Part shown: positions 8,170-18,395 of the stretch, in pieces
How positions within the stretch are numbered: position 1 is the stretch's first letter
Layout: each line of letters opens with the position of its first letter
Assembly: GCA_030824115.1 (NCBI GenBank)
Contig: JAVBYI010000022.1
Location: forward strand, 109,578-173,577
DNA length: 64,000 nt
Reading direction: 5' to 3'
From: Rhodocyclaceae bacterium
GTDB taxonomy: Bacteria; Pseudomonadota; Gammaproteobacteria; Burkholderiales; Rhodocyclaceae
Translations under genes and position numbers: made by a program
Notes under the pieces: generated by a model
The model's input: the letters and a program-made list of their open reading frames with translations, nothing else
Told to the model about the DNA's origin: nothing
The model's database searches: none

Positions 8170-9903
8170 ATGCGCGCCTTCATGCCAACCCGATCCCGCA
8201 TCCACCCTCTGCCCGATCTCCTGATCAGCCAGATCGCTGCCGGCGAGGTCGTTGAACGTCCGGCTTCCGTCCTCAAGGAACTGCTTGAAAACAGCCTCGA
8301 TGCCGGCGCGACGAAGATCGACGTGCAACTGGAGGAAGGCGGCGTCAGCCTGATCCGCATTGCCGACGATGGCAGCGGCATGCCGCCGGACGACCTACCG
8401 CTGGCGCTGGCCCGCCACGCCACCAGCAAAATCGCCAGCCTGAGCGATCTGGAAAGCGTGGCGAGCTACGGCTTTCGCGGCGAGGCGCTGGCCTCCATCG
8501 CCGCCGTGGCGCGCGTGGACATCACCAGCCGCACACAGGACAGTACCCACGCCTGGCGCATCGAGGCGCTGACTGGCGAGATCAAGCCCGCCGCCCTCGC
8601 TGCCGGCACCGTCATCAGCGTTGCCGACCTGTATTTCAATACGCCGGCACGGCGCAAGTTCCTCAAGACCACCGCCACCGAGTACGCCCATTGCGACGAT
8701 ATGCTGGTGCGCATGGCGCAGGCCCGCCCCGATGTGGCGTTCACTCTCACGCACAATGGACAGGTAAAGCGCCGTCTCGCCAGCGCCGACATTTCGCGCC
8801 GGACACGGGAATTGGTCGGCGAAGCATTCTTCCAGCATGTTCGCAACATCGATGTCGCCGCCGGCCCGCTCACACTGACCGGTTTCGCCGCCCTGCCCGC
8901 CTATGCGAAGTCTACGCGCGCCGAGCAGTTCTTCTACGTCAATGGCCGCTTCGTGCGCGACAAGCTACTGGTCCATGCGGCGCGTGAAGCCTATGCCGAC
9001 ATCCTGCATGGCGCCCACCACCCCGCCTACGTGCTGTTCCTGACACTCGACCCGGCAACGGTGGACGTCAATGTGCATCCGGCCAAGACCGAGGTGCGCT
9101 TCCGCGATGCGCGCGGCATTCACCAGTTTATTTTCCACGCCCTGCAGCGTGCCTTGGCGACACCGTTGACCACGGCAAGTCCTAGCCATGCCGTCCCACC
9201 AGCGCCGACATTTACGCAACGTCCCCCCCAGCAAACCAGCTTCGCCATGCGCGAGCCCGCCGTCGCGGCCTATCTCGACTTCGCCCAGCAAGCGATGTCG
9301 GCAGCACCCGTGCCAGAGACGGATGCCCCCCTCGGCCACGCCCTCGCGCAACTGCATGGCATCTACATCCTCGCCGAGAATGCGCAAGGGCTGGTACTGG
9401 TCGACATGCATGCGGCCCACGAACGCATCCTCTACGAACGGCTGAAAGCCAGTACCGATGCCGCGCCCGCCATCCAGCCCTTGCTTGTGCCGGTGCTGTT
9501 TTCCGCCACGGCCGGCGAGATGGCCTGCGCCGAAGCCCATCAGGAAACGCTGCAGGTACTCGGCTGCGACATCGCCCCGACAGGCCCTGCGCAACTTGCC
9601 GTGCGCGCCGTGCCGGCCCTGCTGGCCGGCGGCAACGTCGAACAACTGGCGCGCGGCCTGCTCGCCGAGTTGGCCGAACAGCCCGCCAGCCGCGTCTTGC
9701 AGGAGCGCCGCAACGAGATTCTCGCCACGCTCGCCTGCCACGGTGCCGTGCGCGCGAACCGGCAACTCACCTTGCCCGAAATGAATGCGCTGCTGCGCCA
9801 GATGGAAGCCACCGAGCGCGCCGACCAGTGCAACCACGGCCGCCCCACCTGGGTGCAACTTTCCATCGCCGATCTCGACAAGCTGTTCATGCGCGGGAAA
9901 TGA
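8170..9903 (+). CDS. mutL: DNA mismatch repair protein MutL
   Basis: MutL couples mismatch recognition by MutS to strand incision and repair. The 577 residues have an N-terminal GHKL ATPase with [15 protein letters not shown] and [10 protein letters not shown], followed by a transducer domain with [14 protein letters not shown] variable linker then leads to the C-terminal dimerisation domain ([14 protein letters not shown] at the end). The start is ATG 8170; ATG 8182 is possible. Two dispersed repeat copies lie inside: one read as RRLASADIS near residue 202-210, the other as AVPPAPTF in the linker. The stop overlaps miaA by four bases. Confidence 0.96.
   Translation: MRAFMPTRSRIHPLPDLLISQIAAGEVVERPASVLKELLENSLDAGATKIDVQLEEGGVSLIRIADDGSGMPPDDLPLALARHATSKIASLSDLESVASYGFRGEALASIAAVARVDITSRTQDSTHAWRIEALTGEIKPAALAAGTVISVADLYFNTPARRKFLKTTATEYAHCDDMLVRMAQARPDVAFTLTHNGQVKRRLASADISRRTRELVGEAFFQHVRNIDVAAGPLTLTGFAALPAYAKSTRAEQFFYVNGRFVRDKLLVHAAREAYADILHGAHHPAYVLFLTLDPATVDVNVHPAKTEVRFRDARGIHQFIFHALQRALATPLTTASPSHAVPPAPTFTQRPPQQTSFAMREPAVAAYLDFAQQAMSAAPVPETDAPLGHALAQLHGIYILAENAQGLVLVDMHAAHERILYERLKASTDAAPAIQPLLVPVLFSATAGEMACAEAHQETLQVLGCDIAPTGPAQLAVRAVPALLAGGNVEQLARGLLAELAEQPASRVLQERRNEILATLACHGAVRANRQLTLPEMNALLRQMEATERADQCNHGRPTWVQLSIADLDKLFMRGK
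8771..8794 (-). repeat. Dispersed 24-bp repeat, copy 3
   Basis: The core at 8771-8790 has one mismatch and is in the minus orientation inside mutL. It is read in the frame giving RRLASADIS, the same frame as the copy in hda. Confidence 0.75.
9189..9213 (-). repeat. Dispersed 24-bp repeat, copy 4
   Basis: The core at 9190-9209 has one mismatch and is in the minus orientation. It is read as AVPPAPTF in the variable linker between the two MutL domains. Confidence 0.88.
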
Positions 9904-10868
9904 ACCCACACCCGCCCGCCATTGCCCTGATCGGCCCGACGGCCAGCGGCAAGACCGATCTCGCCCTCGATATCGCCAGCCGCTTTCCGGTCGAACTCAT
10001 CAGTCTCGACTCGGCCCAGGTCTTCATCGGCATGGACATCGGCACGGCCAAGCCGGATCAGGCCACGCTGGCGCAATTCCCGCACCACCTGATCGACCTG
10101 ATCACGCCGGAAGAACGCTATTCCGCCGCGCGCTTTCGCGCGGATGCCCTGCGCCTCATGGGCGAGATCACCGCGCGTGGCCGCATTCCTCTGCTGGTCG
10201 GTGGCACCATGCTTTATTACAAGGCCCTCGTGGAAGGACTGGCCGAGATGCCGGAGGCCGATCCGTTGCTGCGCGCCGAGATCGACGCCACGGCCGCCGC
10301 ACAGGGCTGGCCGGCCCTGCACGGCGAACTGGCCCGGCTCGACCCGGAGACGGCGGCGCGTCTTGCACCCAACGACAGCCAGCGCATCCAGCGTGCCCTC
10401 GAAGTGGTGCGCCTGACCGGCAAGCCGCTGGGAGAGCACTGGCAGGCCCAGGCACGCCCCGAGCTACCCTTTCACCTGCTGACCTTTGCCCTCGCCGCCC
10501 CCGAGCGCCGAGTACTTCATGAACGCATTGCCCGACGCTTTCACGCCATGCTCGCCGCCGGACTGGTCGACGAGCTTGAAACCTTACGCACTCGCTATCA
10601 CCTTGCCGCCGATCTGCCTTCGATGCGCTGTGTCGGCTATCGTCAGGTCTGGGAAGTACTGGAAGGACAAATGCCGGCCAGGGAACTGGCCGAACGCGGC
10701 ATCTATGCCACGCGCCAGTTTGCCAAACGGCAGATCACTTGGCTGCGTGCGCTGCGCGCTGCCGGCCGGTTCAATGGTGAGTATGACTTGGAGGAATCAA
10801 CAACTCCTGCCAAAATACGCAATGAAGTCGAAAAACTGATAACGAACCCGCTTGCATTTCGCATATGA
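9900..10868 (+). CDS. miaA: tRNA dimethylallyltransferase MiaA
   Basis: MiaA transfers a dimethylallyl group to adenosine 37 of tRNAs that read UNN codons. The 322-residue product has the P-loop [11 protein letters not shown] at its N-terminus, [28 protein letters not shown] and the C-terminal tRNA-binding region with [11 protein letters not shown] and [14 protein letters not shown]. The start was set at ATG 9900, where it overlaps the mutL stop (ATGA); an in-frame upstream start would lie inside mutL. The mutL-miaA pair is a common proteobacterial arrangement. The 3' end overlaps ycgR by four bases. Confidence 0.96.
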   Translation: MNPHPPAIALIGPTASGKTDLALDIASRFPVELISLDSAQVFIGMDIGTAKPDQATLAQFPHHLIDLITPEERYSAARFRADALRLMGEITARGRIPLLVGGTMLYYKALVEGLAEMPEADPLLRAEIDATAAAQGWPALHGELARLDPETAARLAPNDSQRIQRALEVVRLTGKPLGEHWQAQARPELPFHLLTFALAAPERRVLHERIARRFHAMLAAGLVDELETLRTRYHLAADLPSMRCVGYRQVWEVLEGQMPARELAERGIYATRQFAKRQITWLRALRAAGRFNGEYDLEESTTPAKIRNEVEKLITNPLAFRI

Positions 10869-11602
10869 GCTCCCACACCATTACCGCCGACGAACTCGAG
10901 AAACTCACGACCAATAACCGGCGTGAAATTCTTTTCTACCTGCACCAGCTTATCAACGATGGTGAGCGTATCAGTGTCATTTTTGATGGCGGCAGCGAGA
11001 CGGTTCTGACGGTGTTGCTGCATATCGATGAAGCCGAAAACATGCTGATTTTCGACTGGGGCGGCAGCGAAATCTCCAACCGCAAGTTGCTGCAGAGTGA
11101 GCGCAATTTCTTTGTCTGCGCCCCCCATGGCGTCAAGAACCAGTTTTCGACCGGGCCTATCTACGAAGTCACCTACCAGAAGCGTCCTGCCTTTTCGACC
11201 AAACTGCCCGATCACTACACTCGGCTGCAGCGTCGGGAGTTTTTCCGTCTGGTGCTGCCGATGACGCGCCGCCCGACCTGCGTCGTGCGCCAGGAAGGCA
11301 AGCCTGTACTGAATCTTTCCGTGGTTGACATCAGCATTGGCGGCATCGCCGCCGAACTGCCCGGCGGCGGGCTCGATGCCGAACTGGGACAAATCATGCC
11401 CAAGGCGCGTATCGACCTGAAAACCATCGGTACACTGGAAGTCGATCTGGAAATCCGCAACCGGTCAGAAATCCAGCGCGGCGGCAAACCGGTCAGCCGT
11501 GTCGGCTGCAACTTCGTCAAACTCAGTCAAGCCATGGAAAACCAGCTGCAGCGGTTCATCACCGACGTGCAGCGGGAAGAAAGGGCAAGACTCGGTAGCT
11601 GA
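10865..11602 (+). CDS. ycgR: YcgR-like PilZ flagellar brake protein
   Basis: This is a cytoplasmic cyclic di-GMP receptor that slows flagellar rotation when ligand-bound. The 245 residues show an N-terminal YcgR domain and a C-terminal PilZ domain. The ligand-binding RxxxR lies in [10 protein letters not shown] (about residue 120), and the D/NxSxxG motif appears as DISIGG (about 157). The start ATG overlaps the miaA stop. It is a logical effector for cyclic di-GMP made by the GGDEF protein upstream. It ends nine bases before the convergent purM. Confidence 0.9.
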   Translation: MSSHTITADELEKLTTNNRREILFYLHQLINDGERISVIFDGGSETVLTVLLHIDEAENMLIFDWGGSEISNRKLLQSERNFFVCAPHGVKNQFSTGPIYEVTYQKRPAFSTKLPDHYTRLQRREFFRLVLPMTRRPTCVVRQEGKPVLNLSVVDISIGGIAAELPGGGLDAELGQIMPKARIDLKTIGTLEVDLEIRNRSEIQRGGKPVSRVGCNFVKLSQAMENQLQRFITDVQREERARLGS

Positions 11603-11606
11603 GGTG

Positions 11607-11624
11607 GCTGATCAGACGATCAGC
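11607..11624. terminator. Hairpin between convergent ycgR and purM
   Basis: A perfect 7-bp stem, GCTGATC / GATCAGC with loop AGAC, spans the purM stop codon. It could end transcription from both sides, but no run of T follows, so this is a weak call. Confidence 0.3.
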
Positions 11625-12655
11625 GTCTGTTCCTGTCCGGTCTGGCGTGCTTCGATACGCCCGAGCCGATAGACTGTTTCACCGGATGCGGCCAGATTGG
11701 CGATTGACGCATCGGCATCCGCTGCAGCCACCACCACCACCATGCCGATGCCGCAGTTGAAGACGCGGTGCATCTCGTCGTCGACCACATTGCCCTCCTT
11801 TTGCAGCCACTGGAACAGCGGCGGCAATGTCCAGGACGACTTCCCGATCACCGCCGTGACATTCTCGGGTAGCACACGCGGCACGTTGCCGGTGATGCCA
11901 CCGCCGGTAATGTGGGCCATGCCCTTGACCGTCACAGCCTCCATCAACTTGAGCAGCGACTTGACATAGATGCGCGTCGGCGCGATCAGGGCATCGGCAA
12001 ACGGCTTGCCATGGAAGTCGGCCTTGAGGTCAGGCTTGGCCCGTTCGACGATACGACGGATCAGTGAATAGCCGTTGGAATGCGCGCCGGAGGAAGCAAG
12101 GCCGAGCACCACATCGCCGGGCGCAATCGACTTGCCGTCGATGATCTTTGATTTTTCCACGGCACCGACGGCAAAGCCGGCCAGGTCGTATTCACCGGCC
12201 GGATACATGTCGGGCATCTCGGCCGTCTCGCCGCCAATCAGCGCGCAGCCGGAGAGTTCGCAACCCTTGGCGATGCCTTCGACGACGGTCGCTGCCGTAC
12301 CGACATCGAGCTTGCCGCAGGCAAAGTAGTCAAGGAAGAACAGCGGCTCGGCACCCTGTACCAGAATGTCATTAACGCTCATCGCCACCAGATCCTGGCC
12401 GACCGTGTCATGACGATTCAGTTCGAACGCCAGTTTCAGCTTGGTACCGACGCCATCGGTGCCGGAAACCAGCACCGGTTCCTTGTATTTCTTCGAGATT
12501 TCGAACAGCGCGCCGAAGCCGCCGATACCGCCCAACACCTCGGGGCGCATGGTGCGTTTGGCGGCAGGCTTGATGCGTTCGACCAGTGCGTCACCGGCAT
12601 CGATATCGACCCCCGCATCGCGGTAGGTCATGGAACTGGAAGTTGTTGTGGTCAT
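11612..12655 (-). CDS. purM: Phosphoribosylformylglycinamidine cyclo-ligase PurM (AIR synthetase)
   Basis: PurM closes the imidazole ring with ATP to give AIR in purine synthesis. The 347 residues carry [20 protein letters not shown] at the N-terminus, [13 protein letters not shown], the Mg/ATP-binding [33 protein letters not shown] and [20 protein letters not shown] 12655 was chosen; ATG 12631 would start at MTYRDAG, and the intervening Thr/Ser residues may be untranslated. It is divergent from hda across 84 bp and convergent with ycgR. Confidence 0.96.
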   Translation of the reverse strand: MTTTTSSSMTYRDAGVDIDAGDALVERIKPAAKRTMRPEVLGGIGGFGALFEISKKYKEPVLVSGTDGVGTKLKLAFELNRHDTVGQDLVAMSVNDILVQGAEPLFFLDYFACGKLDVGTAATVVEGIAKGCELSGCALIGGETAEMPDMYPAGEYDLAGFAVGAVEKSKIIDGKSIAPGDVVLGLASSGAHSNGYSLIRRIVERAKPDLKADFHGKPFADALIAPTRIYVKSLLKLMEAVTVKGMAHITGGGITGNVPRVLPENVTAVIGKSSWTLPPLFQWLQKEGNVVDDEMHRVFNCGIGMVVVVAAADADASIANLAASGETVYRLGRIEARQTGQEQTLIV

Positions 12656-12739
12656 GATCGGAATCCGAAGTTTGCGGCGATAATTCACATACCGCCCGGA
12701 AAGGGCGGATTCTAGCGAAATTACCTTCCCCGATTCGTC

Positions 12740-13438
12740 TTGACCCAACTGCTTCTCGATCTCCAGCCGGCACAGCCCCCCAGTCTGGACAACTTCATCG
12801 CCGGCACCAACCAGGAACTACTGTCCCGCTTGCGCGCGCTGGCCGAGCCCGGCTGCTGCGATGCCCTTTATCTGTGGGGAGCGGCGGGGAGCGGCAAGAC
12901 GCACCTGCTCGCCGCCGTCGCCAGCTTGGCGATGCGAAAGCGCCCGGTGATGTTTCTCGATCGCCGTCCGGCCAGCGCCGACTTTTTCGACCTGCCCGGT
13001 GGCCTGCTGGTGGTTGACGACATCGACCGTCTTGACGACGATGCGCAGATCGCCCTCTTTCGCCTCTACAACACGGCGCGCGTCATCGGGCTCGGCCTGC
13101 TACTGGCCGGCAACCGTCCGCCCCTGCAGCTTTCCCTGCGCGAAGACCTGCGCACACGTATCGGCCAGACCCTGATCTACGAGGTCAAAACCCTCAACGA
13201 CGACGAGAAGGCCGCTGCCCTGCAACGCCATGCACTGGAGCGCGGTCTCAAGATCGATGACAGCCTGCTGCGCTACCTGCTCGCCCACGGCCGGCGCGAC
13301 CTGCCCGCGCTGATGGCCGTGCTCGATCACCTTGACCGCACCACCCTGGAACGGCAGCGCCCGGCCACCCTGCCGCTGCTCAAGGAAGCCCTGCAACTTC
13401 AACGGATGCCTCAGGAAAATGAACCTCGCCCTGTTTGA
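12740..13438 (+). CDS. hda: DnaA regulatory inactivator Hda (DnaA-like AAA+ protein)
   Basis: Hda works with the loaded sliding clamp to stimulate hydrolysis of DnaA-bound ATP and prevent re-initiation. The 232-residue product starts from TTG 12740 with the clamp-binding motif QLLLDL right at the N-terminus. It then has Walker [11 protein letters not shown] and Walker [10 protein letters not shown] repeat copy between them is read as RRPASADFF. Betaproteobacterial Hda typically lies next to a HAD phosphatase and pcnB, as here. The last 20 bases overlap the HAD gene. Confidence 0.92.
   Translation: MTQLLLDLQPAQPPSLDNFIAGTNQELLSRLRALAEPGCCDALYLWGAAGSGKTHLLAAVASLAMRKRPVMFLDRRPASADFFDLPGGLLVVDDIDRLDDDAQIALFRLYNTARVIGLGLLLAGNRPPLQLSLREDLRTRIGQTLIYEVKTLNDDEKAAALQRHALERGLKIDDSLLRYLLAHGRRDLPALMAVLDHLDRTTLERQRPATLPLLKEALQLQRMPQENEPRPV
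12962..12987 (-). repeat. Dispersed 24-bp repeat, copy 5
   Basis: The core at 12963-12982 has one mismatch and is in the minus orientation inside hda. It is read as RRPASADFF, the frame also used by copy 3 in mutL. Confidence 0.75.
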
Positions 13439-14081
13439 TCTCGACAATACCCTGCTCGCCGGCGACTCGGACTTCGAGTGGGCACAATTCCTCATCTCGA
13501 AAGGTGTGCTCGATCGCGAAGTGCATGAAGCAAAGAATCAGGCCTTCTACGACGACTACAAGGCCGGCACCCTCGACATCCACGCCTTCCTCGAATTCCA
13601 GCTCGCGCCGCTGGCACGCCATGCGCGCACCGAACTCGATGCCTGGCATCGCGAATTTGTCGCCACGCGCATCCGCCCGATCATTGGCGCGGCAGCCCGC
13701 TCACTGGTCCAGCGTCATCTGGATGCCGGCGACCTGTGTGCCATCGTCACCGCCACCAACAGTTTTGTTACCGGGCCGATCTGCCACGAGTTTGGCATCC
13801 CCCACCTGATTGCCACTATCCCGGCACAGGAAGACGGGCAATTTACCGGTGCGCCGCGCGGCCTGCCGGCGTTTCGCGAAGGAAAAATTGTCCGCGTCGA
13901 TGCCTGGCTGGAGTCACTCGGCCTGTGGTGGGGCGCCTTCGAACAAAGCTGGTTCTACAGCGATTCGCTCAACGACCTGCCGTTGCTGGCCAAGGTCAGC
14001 CATCCGGTCGCTGTCGATCCCGACGACACCCTGCGCGCCCATGCCGCCGCCCACGGCTGGCCAGTCCTAAGCTTGAGATGA
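13419..14081 (+). CDS. HAD-superfamily (subfamily IB, SerB-like) phosphatase
   Basis: This 220-residue cytoplasmic hydrolase has the full set of HAD motifs: nucleophile motif [14 protein letters not shown] with Asp7 and Asp9, motif II TATNSF, and motif III/IV SDSLNDLPLL. The closest named relatives are SerB-like phosphoserine phosphatases of the IB subfamily, but the substrate is not fixed by the sequence. ATG 13419 lies inside the end of hda, so the two genes are coupled. Confidence 0.88.
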   Translation: MNLALFDLDNTLLAGDSDFEWAQFLISKGVLDREVHEAKNQAFYDDYKAGTLDIHAFLEFQLAPLARHARTELDAWHREFVATRIRPIIGAAARSLVQRHLDAGDLCAIVTATNSFVTGPICHEFGIPHLIATIPAQEDGQFTGAPRGLPAFREGKIVRVDAWLESLGLWWGAFEQSWFYSDSLNDLPLLAKVSHPVAVDPDDTLRAHAAAHGWPVLSLR

Positions 14082-14124
14082 GGTCTTCGGGTATGATCAC
14101 GGCCTCCCCGTTAGCGACAAGCGC

Positions 14125-15477
14125 ATGATCCGCAAGCTCCTGCGCCGCGTATTCAAACGCGGCGAACCTACCCCCCACGCAGTTGAAACCATCGGCCCCA
14201 GCCAGCACGGCATTCGTCCAGAGGCTGTCTCGTCGGCCGCACGCCGCACCTGCGAAGGCTTGCAACAAGCCGGCTACCGCGCCTATGTGGTCGGCGGTGC
14301 CGTGCGCGACCTGATCGCCGGGATCGAGCCCAAGGATTTCGACGTCGCCACCGACGCCACCCCCGAGCAGGTGCGTGCCCAGTTCCGCCGCTCACGCGTC
14401 ATCGGTCGCCGCTTCCAGATCGTGCACGTGATGTTCGGTGCCGAAACCATCGAGGTATCGACCTTCCGCGCCGCCCACGACGCCGACACGCTCAAGGATG
14501 AACATGGCCGCGTGCTGCGCGACAATGTCTGGGGCAACATGGAAGAGGACGCCGCACGACGCGACTTCACCGTCAATGCGCTGTACTACGATCCGGCCAC
14601 CGGCAAGGTCTTCGATTACCACCACGGCGTGCGCGACTTGCAAAGGAAAACCCTGCGCATGATCGGCGATCCGCGTGCACGCTATCGCGAAGACCCGGTG
14701 CGCATGCTGCGTGCCGTGCGCCTCGCGGCCAAGCTCGATCTGCGGCTCGATCCGCAGGTGCAGGCCCCGATTCGCGAAATGGCCGAACTGATCGAGAACG
14801 TGCCCGCCGCGCGTCTCTTCGACGAAATGCTCAAGCTGCTGTTCTCCGGCCACGCCGTCGAATGCGTCAAGCGTCTGCGCGAGGACGGGCTGCACCACGG
14901 TCTGTTGCCTCTGCTCGACGTCATCCTCGAACAGCCCCTGGGTGAAAAATTTGTCATGCTGGCGCTGGCCGATACTGATCGGCGCATCCGCGAGGGCAAG
15001 CGCACCTCGCCCGGTTTCCTGTTCGCCACGCTGCTGTGGCACGAAGTGCTGTCCAACTGGGAAACGCGCAAGAAAAACGGCCAACTGCCGGTGCCCGCGC
15101 TCCACGAAGCGATGGACGAGGTGCTTGATACGCAGGGCGAAAAACTCGCCATCACACGCCGCATCGCCGGCGACATCAAGGATGTCTGGCTGCTGCAGCC
15201 ACGCTTCGAGAAGCGCAGTGGACGCATGCCTTTCCGCCTGATTGAACAGCCGCGCTTCCGCGCCGCGTGGGATTTTCTGCGCTTGCGCGCCGAGAGCGGC
15301 GAGGCGCCGCAGGAACTGTCCGACTGGTGGGCTGCCTTCGAACAGGCCGATAACGCCGAGCGCGAAGCGATGCTCAAGCCCGACACGGGGCCGAAGAAGC
15401 GGCGGCGGCGCACCCGGGTCCGCAAACCCGGCGAGGACGCGACCAATGCCGTCCCGCCAGCGCCGACATTTGAGTAA
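14125..15477 (+). CDS. pcnB: Poly(A) polymerase I PcnB
   Basis: PcnB adds 3' poly(A) tails that mark RNAs for decay. The 450 residues have the class II nucleotidyltransferase signature YVVGGAVRDLIAG, catalytic DFDVATDA, the RRDFTVNALYY motif and a basic C-terminal tail (KKRRRRTRVRK). The last residues, AVPPAPTFE, are encoded by a dispersed repeat, so the native terminus has probably been replaced or extended. The start is ATG 14125. In related genomes folK follows directly. Here a convergent three-gene block begins three bases after the stop. Confidence 0.95.
   Translation: MIRKLLRRVFKRGEPTPHAVETIGPSQHGIRPEAVSSAARRTCEGLQQAGYRAYVVGGAVRDLIAGIEPKDFDVATDATPEQVRAQFRRSRVIGRRFQIVHVMFGAETIEVSTFRAAHDADTLKDEHGRVLRDNVWGNMEEDAARRDFTVNALYYDPATGKVFDYHHGVRDLQRKTLRMIGDPRARYREDPVRMLRAVRLAAKLDLRLDPQVQAPIREMAELIENVPAARLFDEMLKLLFSGHAVECVKRLREDGLHHGLLPLLDVILEQPLGEKFVMLALADTDRRIREGKRTSPGFLFATLLWHEVLSNWETRKKNGQLPVPALHEAMDEVLDTQGEKLAITRRIAGDIKDVWLLQPRFEKRSGRMPFRLIEQPRFRAAWDFLRLRAESGEAPQELSDWWAAFEQADNAEREAMLKPDTGPKKRRRRTRVRKPGEDATNAVPPAPTFE
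15447..15471 (-). repeat. Dispersed 24-bp repeat, copy 6 (perfect core)
   Basis: The perfect core at 15448-15467 forms the 3' end of pcnB, read as AVPPAPTF just before the stop codon. It sits 10 bases from the end of the convergent kinase gene, at the border of the block that separates pcnB from folK. Confidence 0.92.
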
Positions 15478-15480
15478 GGT

Positions 15481-17877
15481 CTAGCTGGCGCTACGCGAGG
15501 AAGCGGACGCCAACGGCGCCAGTGCACTCAGGATGCGCTGAAAAACCGCGCTGCACGCCTCAAACGCCGATGGATCGTGTTGCCCATCCGCGTAATACCC
15601 CTCCAGGGCTTTGGCACTGGCCGAAAGTTCGCCGGCACCGATCGTGGCCGCCGCCGACTTGAGCGAATGCGCCAGACGGCGTGCCCGGGGATAGTCGTGC
15701 TCTGCGACTGCTGCCACGATGGACTCCATCGTATGGCTGAACTCTGCCGGGAACCCACTCAGGATCATGTGATAAAGGTCGGCATCCCCAACGTGGAAAA
15801 GACCCCGTGCCGTGTCAATGCCATCCAGTACCGGCAGCGCCGTCGGGATCGGCGTAGGCGATGCCACCGGCATCCCGGTCGATATCTCGTCAACGCAGAC
15901 CCGTGGTTTGATCCACTGCAACAGGGCATCGAAGAGCCGTTCGGGCATGATCGGCTTTGTCAGATGGTCGTTCATCCCCGCCTCGATGCTACGCTCGCGA
16001 TCCCCGGTCATCGCATGCGCCGTCATGGCCAGGATCGGCAGTTGGGCATGGCGCGGATCCTTGCGAATCTCGCGGGCCGCCGTCAGGCCATCCATTTCCG
16101 GCATCTGGATATCCATCAGGACGAGGTCGTAATCGCTGCTCCCAACCTTGCTGACCGCCTCCAGTCCATTCACGGCAATCTCCACCTGTACGCCGGCCTG
16201 ACGCAGGAAGGCCAGCGCCACCTCACGATTGAGACGGACATCCTCGACCAGTAGCACGCGCGCCCCGCAGATCGCGCGAAAATCATGGTGTGTGCCGATT
16301 TGCGCAGACGCACGCACCAGCGCCTGCCCAATGGCCTCAGGCGCTGCGGAAAAGGGTAATTCAAACTGGAAACTGCTGCCGACGCCGGCCACGCTCTCGG
16401 CGGAAATGTGTCCGCCCATCATTTCGGTGAGTTGCTTGCAAATCGCCAAACCGAGGCCGCTGCCCCCATAGCGCCGCGTGATCGAACCATCCACCTGAGT
16501 AAAGGGTGTAAACAGTTCCGGCAGGCGTTCGGCCGGGATGCCAATGCCGGTATCGCGCACGCTGAAACGCAGTGTAAATCGGGACGGCACCTGCTCCACG
16601 AATTCATCCGGGTTGCCGAGGCCGACCGTCACCGTCACCAGCCCCTGCTCGGTAAATTTAATGGCATTGCTGGCTAGATTCAGGAGGATCTGGGAAACCC
16701 GCAGGGGATCGCCAAGCAATCCGCGCGGTACAGCAGCGTCGATATTGAGCAGCAGCTTCAGGCCCTTTTCCTGCGTCCTGAGCGACAGCTGGCTTTCGAG
16801 ATTGCGCATTACCTGCTCAAGATCGAACGGAATCGCCTCGATTTCCAGCTTGCCTGCCTCGATGCGCGAGTAATCGAGGATGTCGTTGATCACGCCGAGG
16901 AGGGATTCCGATGCCGTCAATGCCTTGTTCTGATAATCGCGTTGTTGGGGGCTGAGCGGCGTCTGCAGCAGCAGCTTGCCAAAACCGATGATGGCATTCA
17001 TCGGCGTGCGAATTTCATGGCTCATGCGAGCCAGAAAGTCCGACTTGGCCAGGTTTGCCTGTTGCGCATCCGCCGTAGCCACCGAAAGTTCCTGCGTCCG
17101 TTGCAGTACCAGATCTTCAAGGTTGTGCCGGTAACGTCCAAGCTCGCGGTCGCGCGCCTGCAGCGCGTCGATCATTGCGTTCAGCCCGCGTCCCAACTGG
17201 GCAATTTCATCGTTGCCACTCACCTCGACGCGGTCGGTCAGCGCCGCATCGCTCGACATGCGTGCAACGAGCTGGCTGAGCTCCTCGACCGGTGAGGACA
17301 AGCGATGCGCGACCTGCCTTGCCAGCCAGAGCGACCCCAGGAGGGCCAGCAGCATGGCGATACCGGTTTCTGCTGCCATGTGCAATTCCGTCTCCCGCAT
17401 GGCTTCCAGTGAAGCAACCAACTCGACCCGCGCCGGATCATCCTGCGCACCGGGGACTGCCGCCCAGACGGTCAGCAGACCATCGGCAAAGCGCGCCTGA
17501 CGGTCCGGCACCGGGGACTGTACCGTCACCCTCCCCTCAGGCAAGCCAGCGCGCACATACTCGGCAAACACCAACTGATCCTTGCCAGCAATCAGGCGGG
17601 CACGCAGGATCATGGGATTGGTATCCACCACGCCGAGCAGTCGCCCAGCCTCGGCGCGATCCTGGAAAGCCAGCGCCGCCTGGCTGTTGGTCGCGATCAG
17701 CCGTGCCTGTGCGGTCAGGGAGTCTGCCCATTCATTGCGGATCAGACGTTGCTGCTGATACAGCATCAGCATGAATACCAACATCACCCCGATCAGCAGG
17801 CCACCCGCAGACAACAACATCAACTTGCCGCGGATGGTCTGCGGACGCAGCCAGCGCAACAACGACGCCGACTTCAT
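15481..17877 (-). CDS. Hybrid sensor histidine kinase with receiver and HPt domains
   Basis: This is a 798-residue inner-membrane kinase. Order: TM1 (about 18-42), periplasmic sensor of CHASE8-like size (about 43-165), TM2 (about 168-188), HAMP, HisKA with His287 in [18 protein letters not shown], HATPase with [19 protein letters not shown], a receiver with [13 protein letters not shown], and a C-terminal HPt with [13 protein letters not shown]. This is a BarA-like phosphorelay in one chain; no DNA-binding partner is adjacent, so its output is unknown. The start overlaps the yfiR stop (ATGA). The periplasmic YfiR protein is the likely sensory partner, by analogy with YfiR-YfiN. Confidence 0.92.
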   Translation of the reverse strand: MKSASLLRWLRPQTIRGKLMLLSAGGLLIGVMLVFMLMLYQQQRLIRNEWADSLTAQARLIATNSQAALAFQDRAEAGRLLGVVDTNPMILRARLIAGKDQLVFAEYVRAGLPEGRVTVQSPVPDRQARFADGLLTVWAAVPGAQDDPARVELVASLEAMRETELHMAAETGIAMLLALLGSLWLARQVAHRLSSPVEELSQLVARMSSDAALTDRVEVSGNDEIAQLGRGLNAMIDALQARDRELGRYRHNLEDLVLQRTQELSVATADAQQANLAKSDFLARMSHEIRTPMNAIIGFGKLLLQTPLSPQQRDYQNKALTASESLLGVINDILDYSRIEAGKLEIEAIPFDLEQVMRNLESQLSLRTQEKGLKLLLNIDAAVPRGLLGDPLRVSQILLNLASNAIKFTEQGLVTVTVGLGNPDEFVEQVPSRFTLRFSVRDTGIGIPAERLPELFTPFTQVDGSITRRYGGSGLGLAICKQLTEMMGGHISAESVAGVGSSFQFELPFSAAPEAIGQALVRASAQIGTHHDFRAICGARVLLVEDVRLNREVALAFLRQAGVQVEIAVNGLEAVSKVGSSDYDLVLMDIQMPEMDGLTAAREIRKDPRHAQLPILAMTAHAMTGDRERSIEAGMNDHLTKPIMPERLFDALLQWIKPRVCVDEISTGMPVASPTPIPTALPVLDGIDTARGLFHVGDADLYHMILSGFPAEFSHTMESIVAAVAEHDYPRARRLAHSLKSAAATIGAGELSASAKALEGYYADGQHDPSAFEACSAVFQRILSALAPLASASSRSAS

Positions 17878-18395
17878 GGTTCGACCACCTTGGCCAGCCG
17901 CAACAACTGGGCATTGAATTCGATGCTCTGCCGTTGCGCCGCCCGCCGGTTGATCAGGATGCGAATGGCAGAACCTTCATCCCCAAGGGCCAGTTCGACC
18001 ATGCCCCCTGATCGCGCGAACCCTTCAATGTCAGAGACCGTGACGACCGGGTAGCCACCTAAACGACGCAGGATGCCGTCCAACCCATTTGCCTCACTGC
18101 GACTGATGAAAACAAACTCGCAAGCAGACGCCTCACGCGGCCCATCCAGGCGCACCGTGCGTACCGTACGGCCATCAACCGGCGCTTGCGCCAGGCGCTC
18201 CAGCAAACTGCCAAAGGGATTGCTCCCCAGCACGCAGATGCTCAGGGGCGTGCTGCGATCCAGCTCCTGCCGATAGACAAATTGCGGCAGCTTGAAGAGC
18301 AGCGCCGACTTCAGTGCATATTCAGAGACTGGCTGCGCAAACACCGGCGCAATGACCAGCAGTGCCAACAACCAGACGGCGCGCCTCACGTTCAA
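17874..18395 (-). CDS. YfiR-family periplasmic regulator (DUF4154)
   Basis: This 173-residue protein has a signal peptide (about residues 1-21, cleavage after VFAQ). It shows family features [35 protein letters not shown] [16 protein letters not shown] and [22 protein letters not shown]. In Pseudomonas, YfiR is a redox-responsive periplasmic repressor of a membrane diguanylate cyclase. Here it is coupled to a hybrid kinase instead. The start is TTG 18395, overlapping the receptor stop; GTG 18389 is an equally possible start. Confidence 0.85.
   Translation of the reverse strand: MNVRRAVWLLALLVIAPVFAQPVSEYALKSALLFKLPQFVYRQELDRSTPLSICVLGSNPFGSLLERLAQAPVDGRTVRTVRLDGPREASACEFVFISRSEANGLDGILRRLGGYPVVTVSDIEGFARSGGMVELALGDEGSAIRILINRRAAQRQSIEFNAQLLRLAKVVEP

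Noticed and set aside
18301..18315. GCGCCGACTTC in yfiR resembling one end of the repeat
   Set aside because: The other half (GCCGTC) is missing, and the residues belong to ordinary family sequence.
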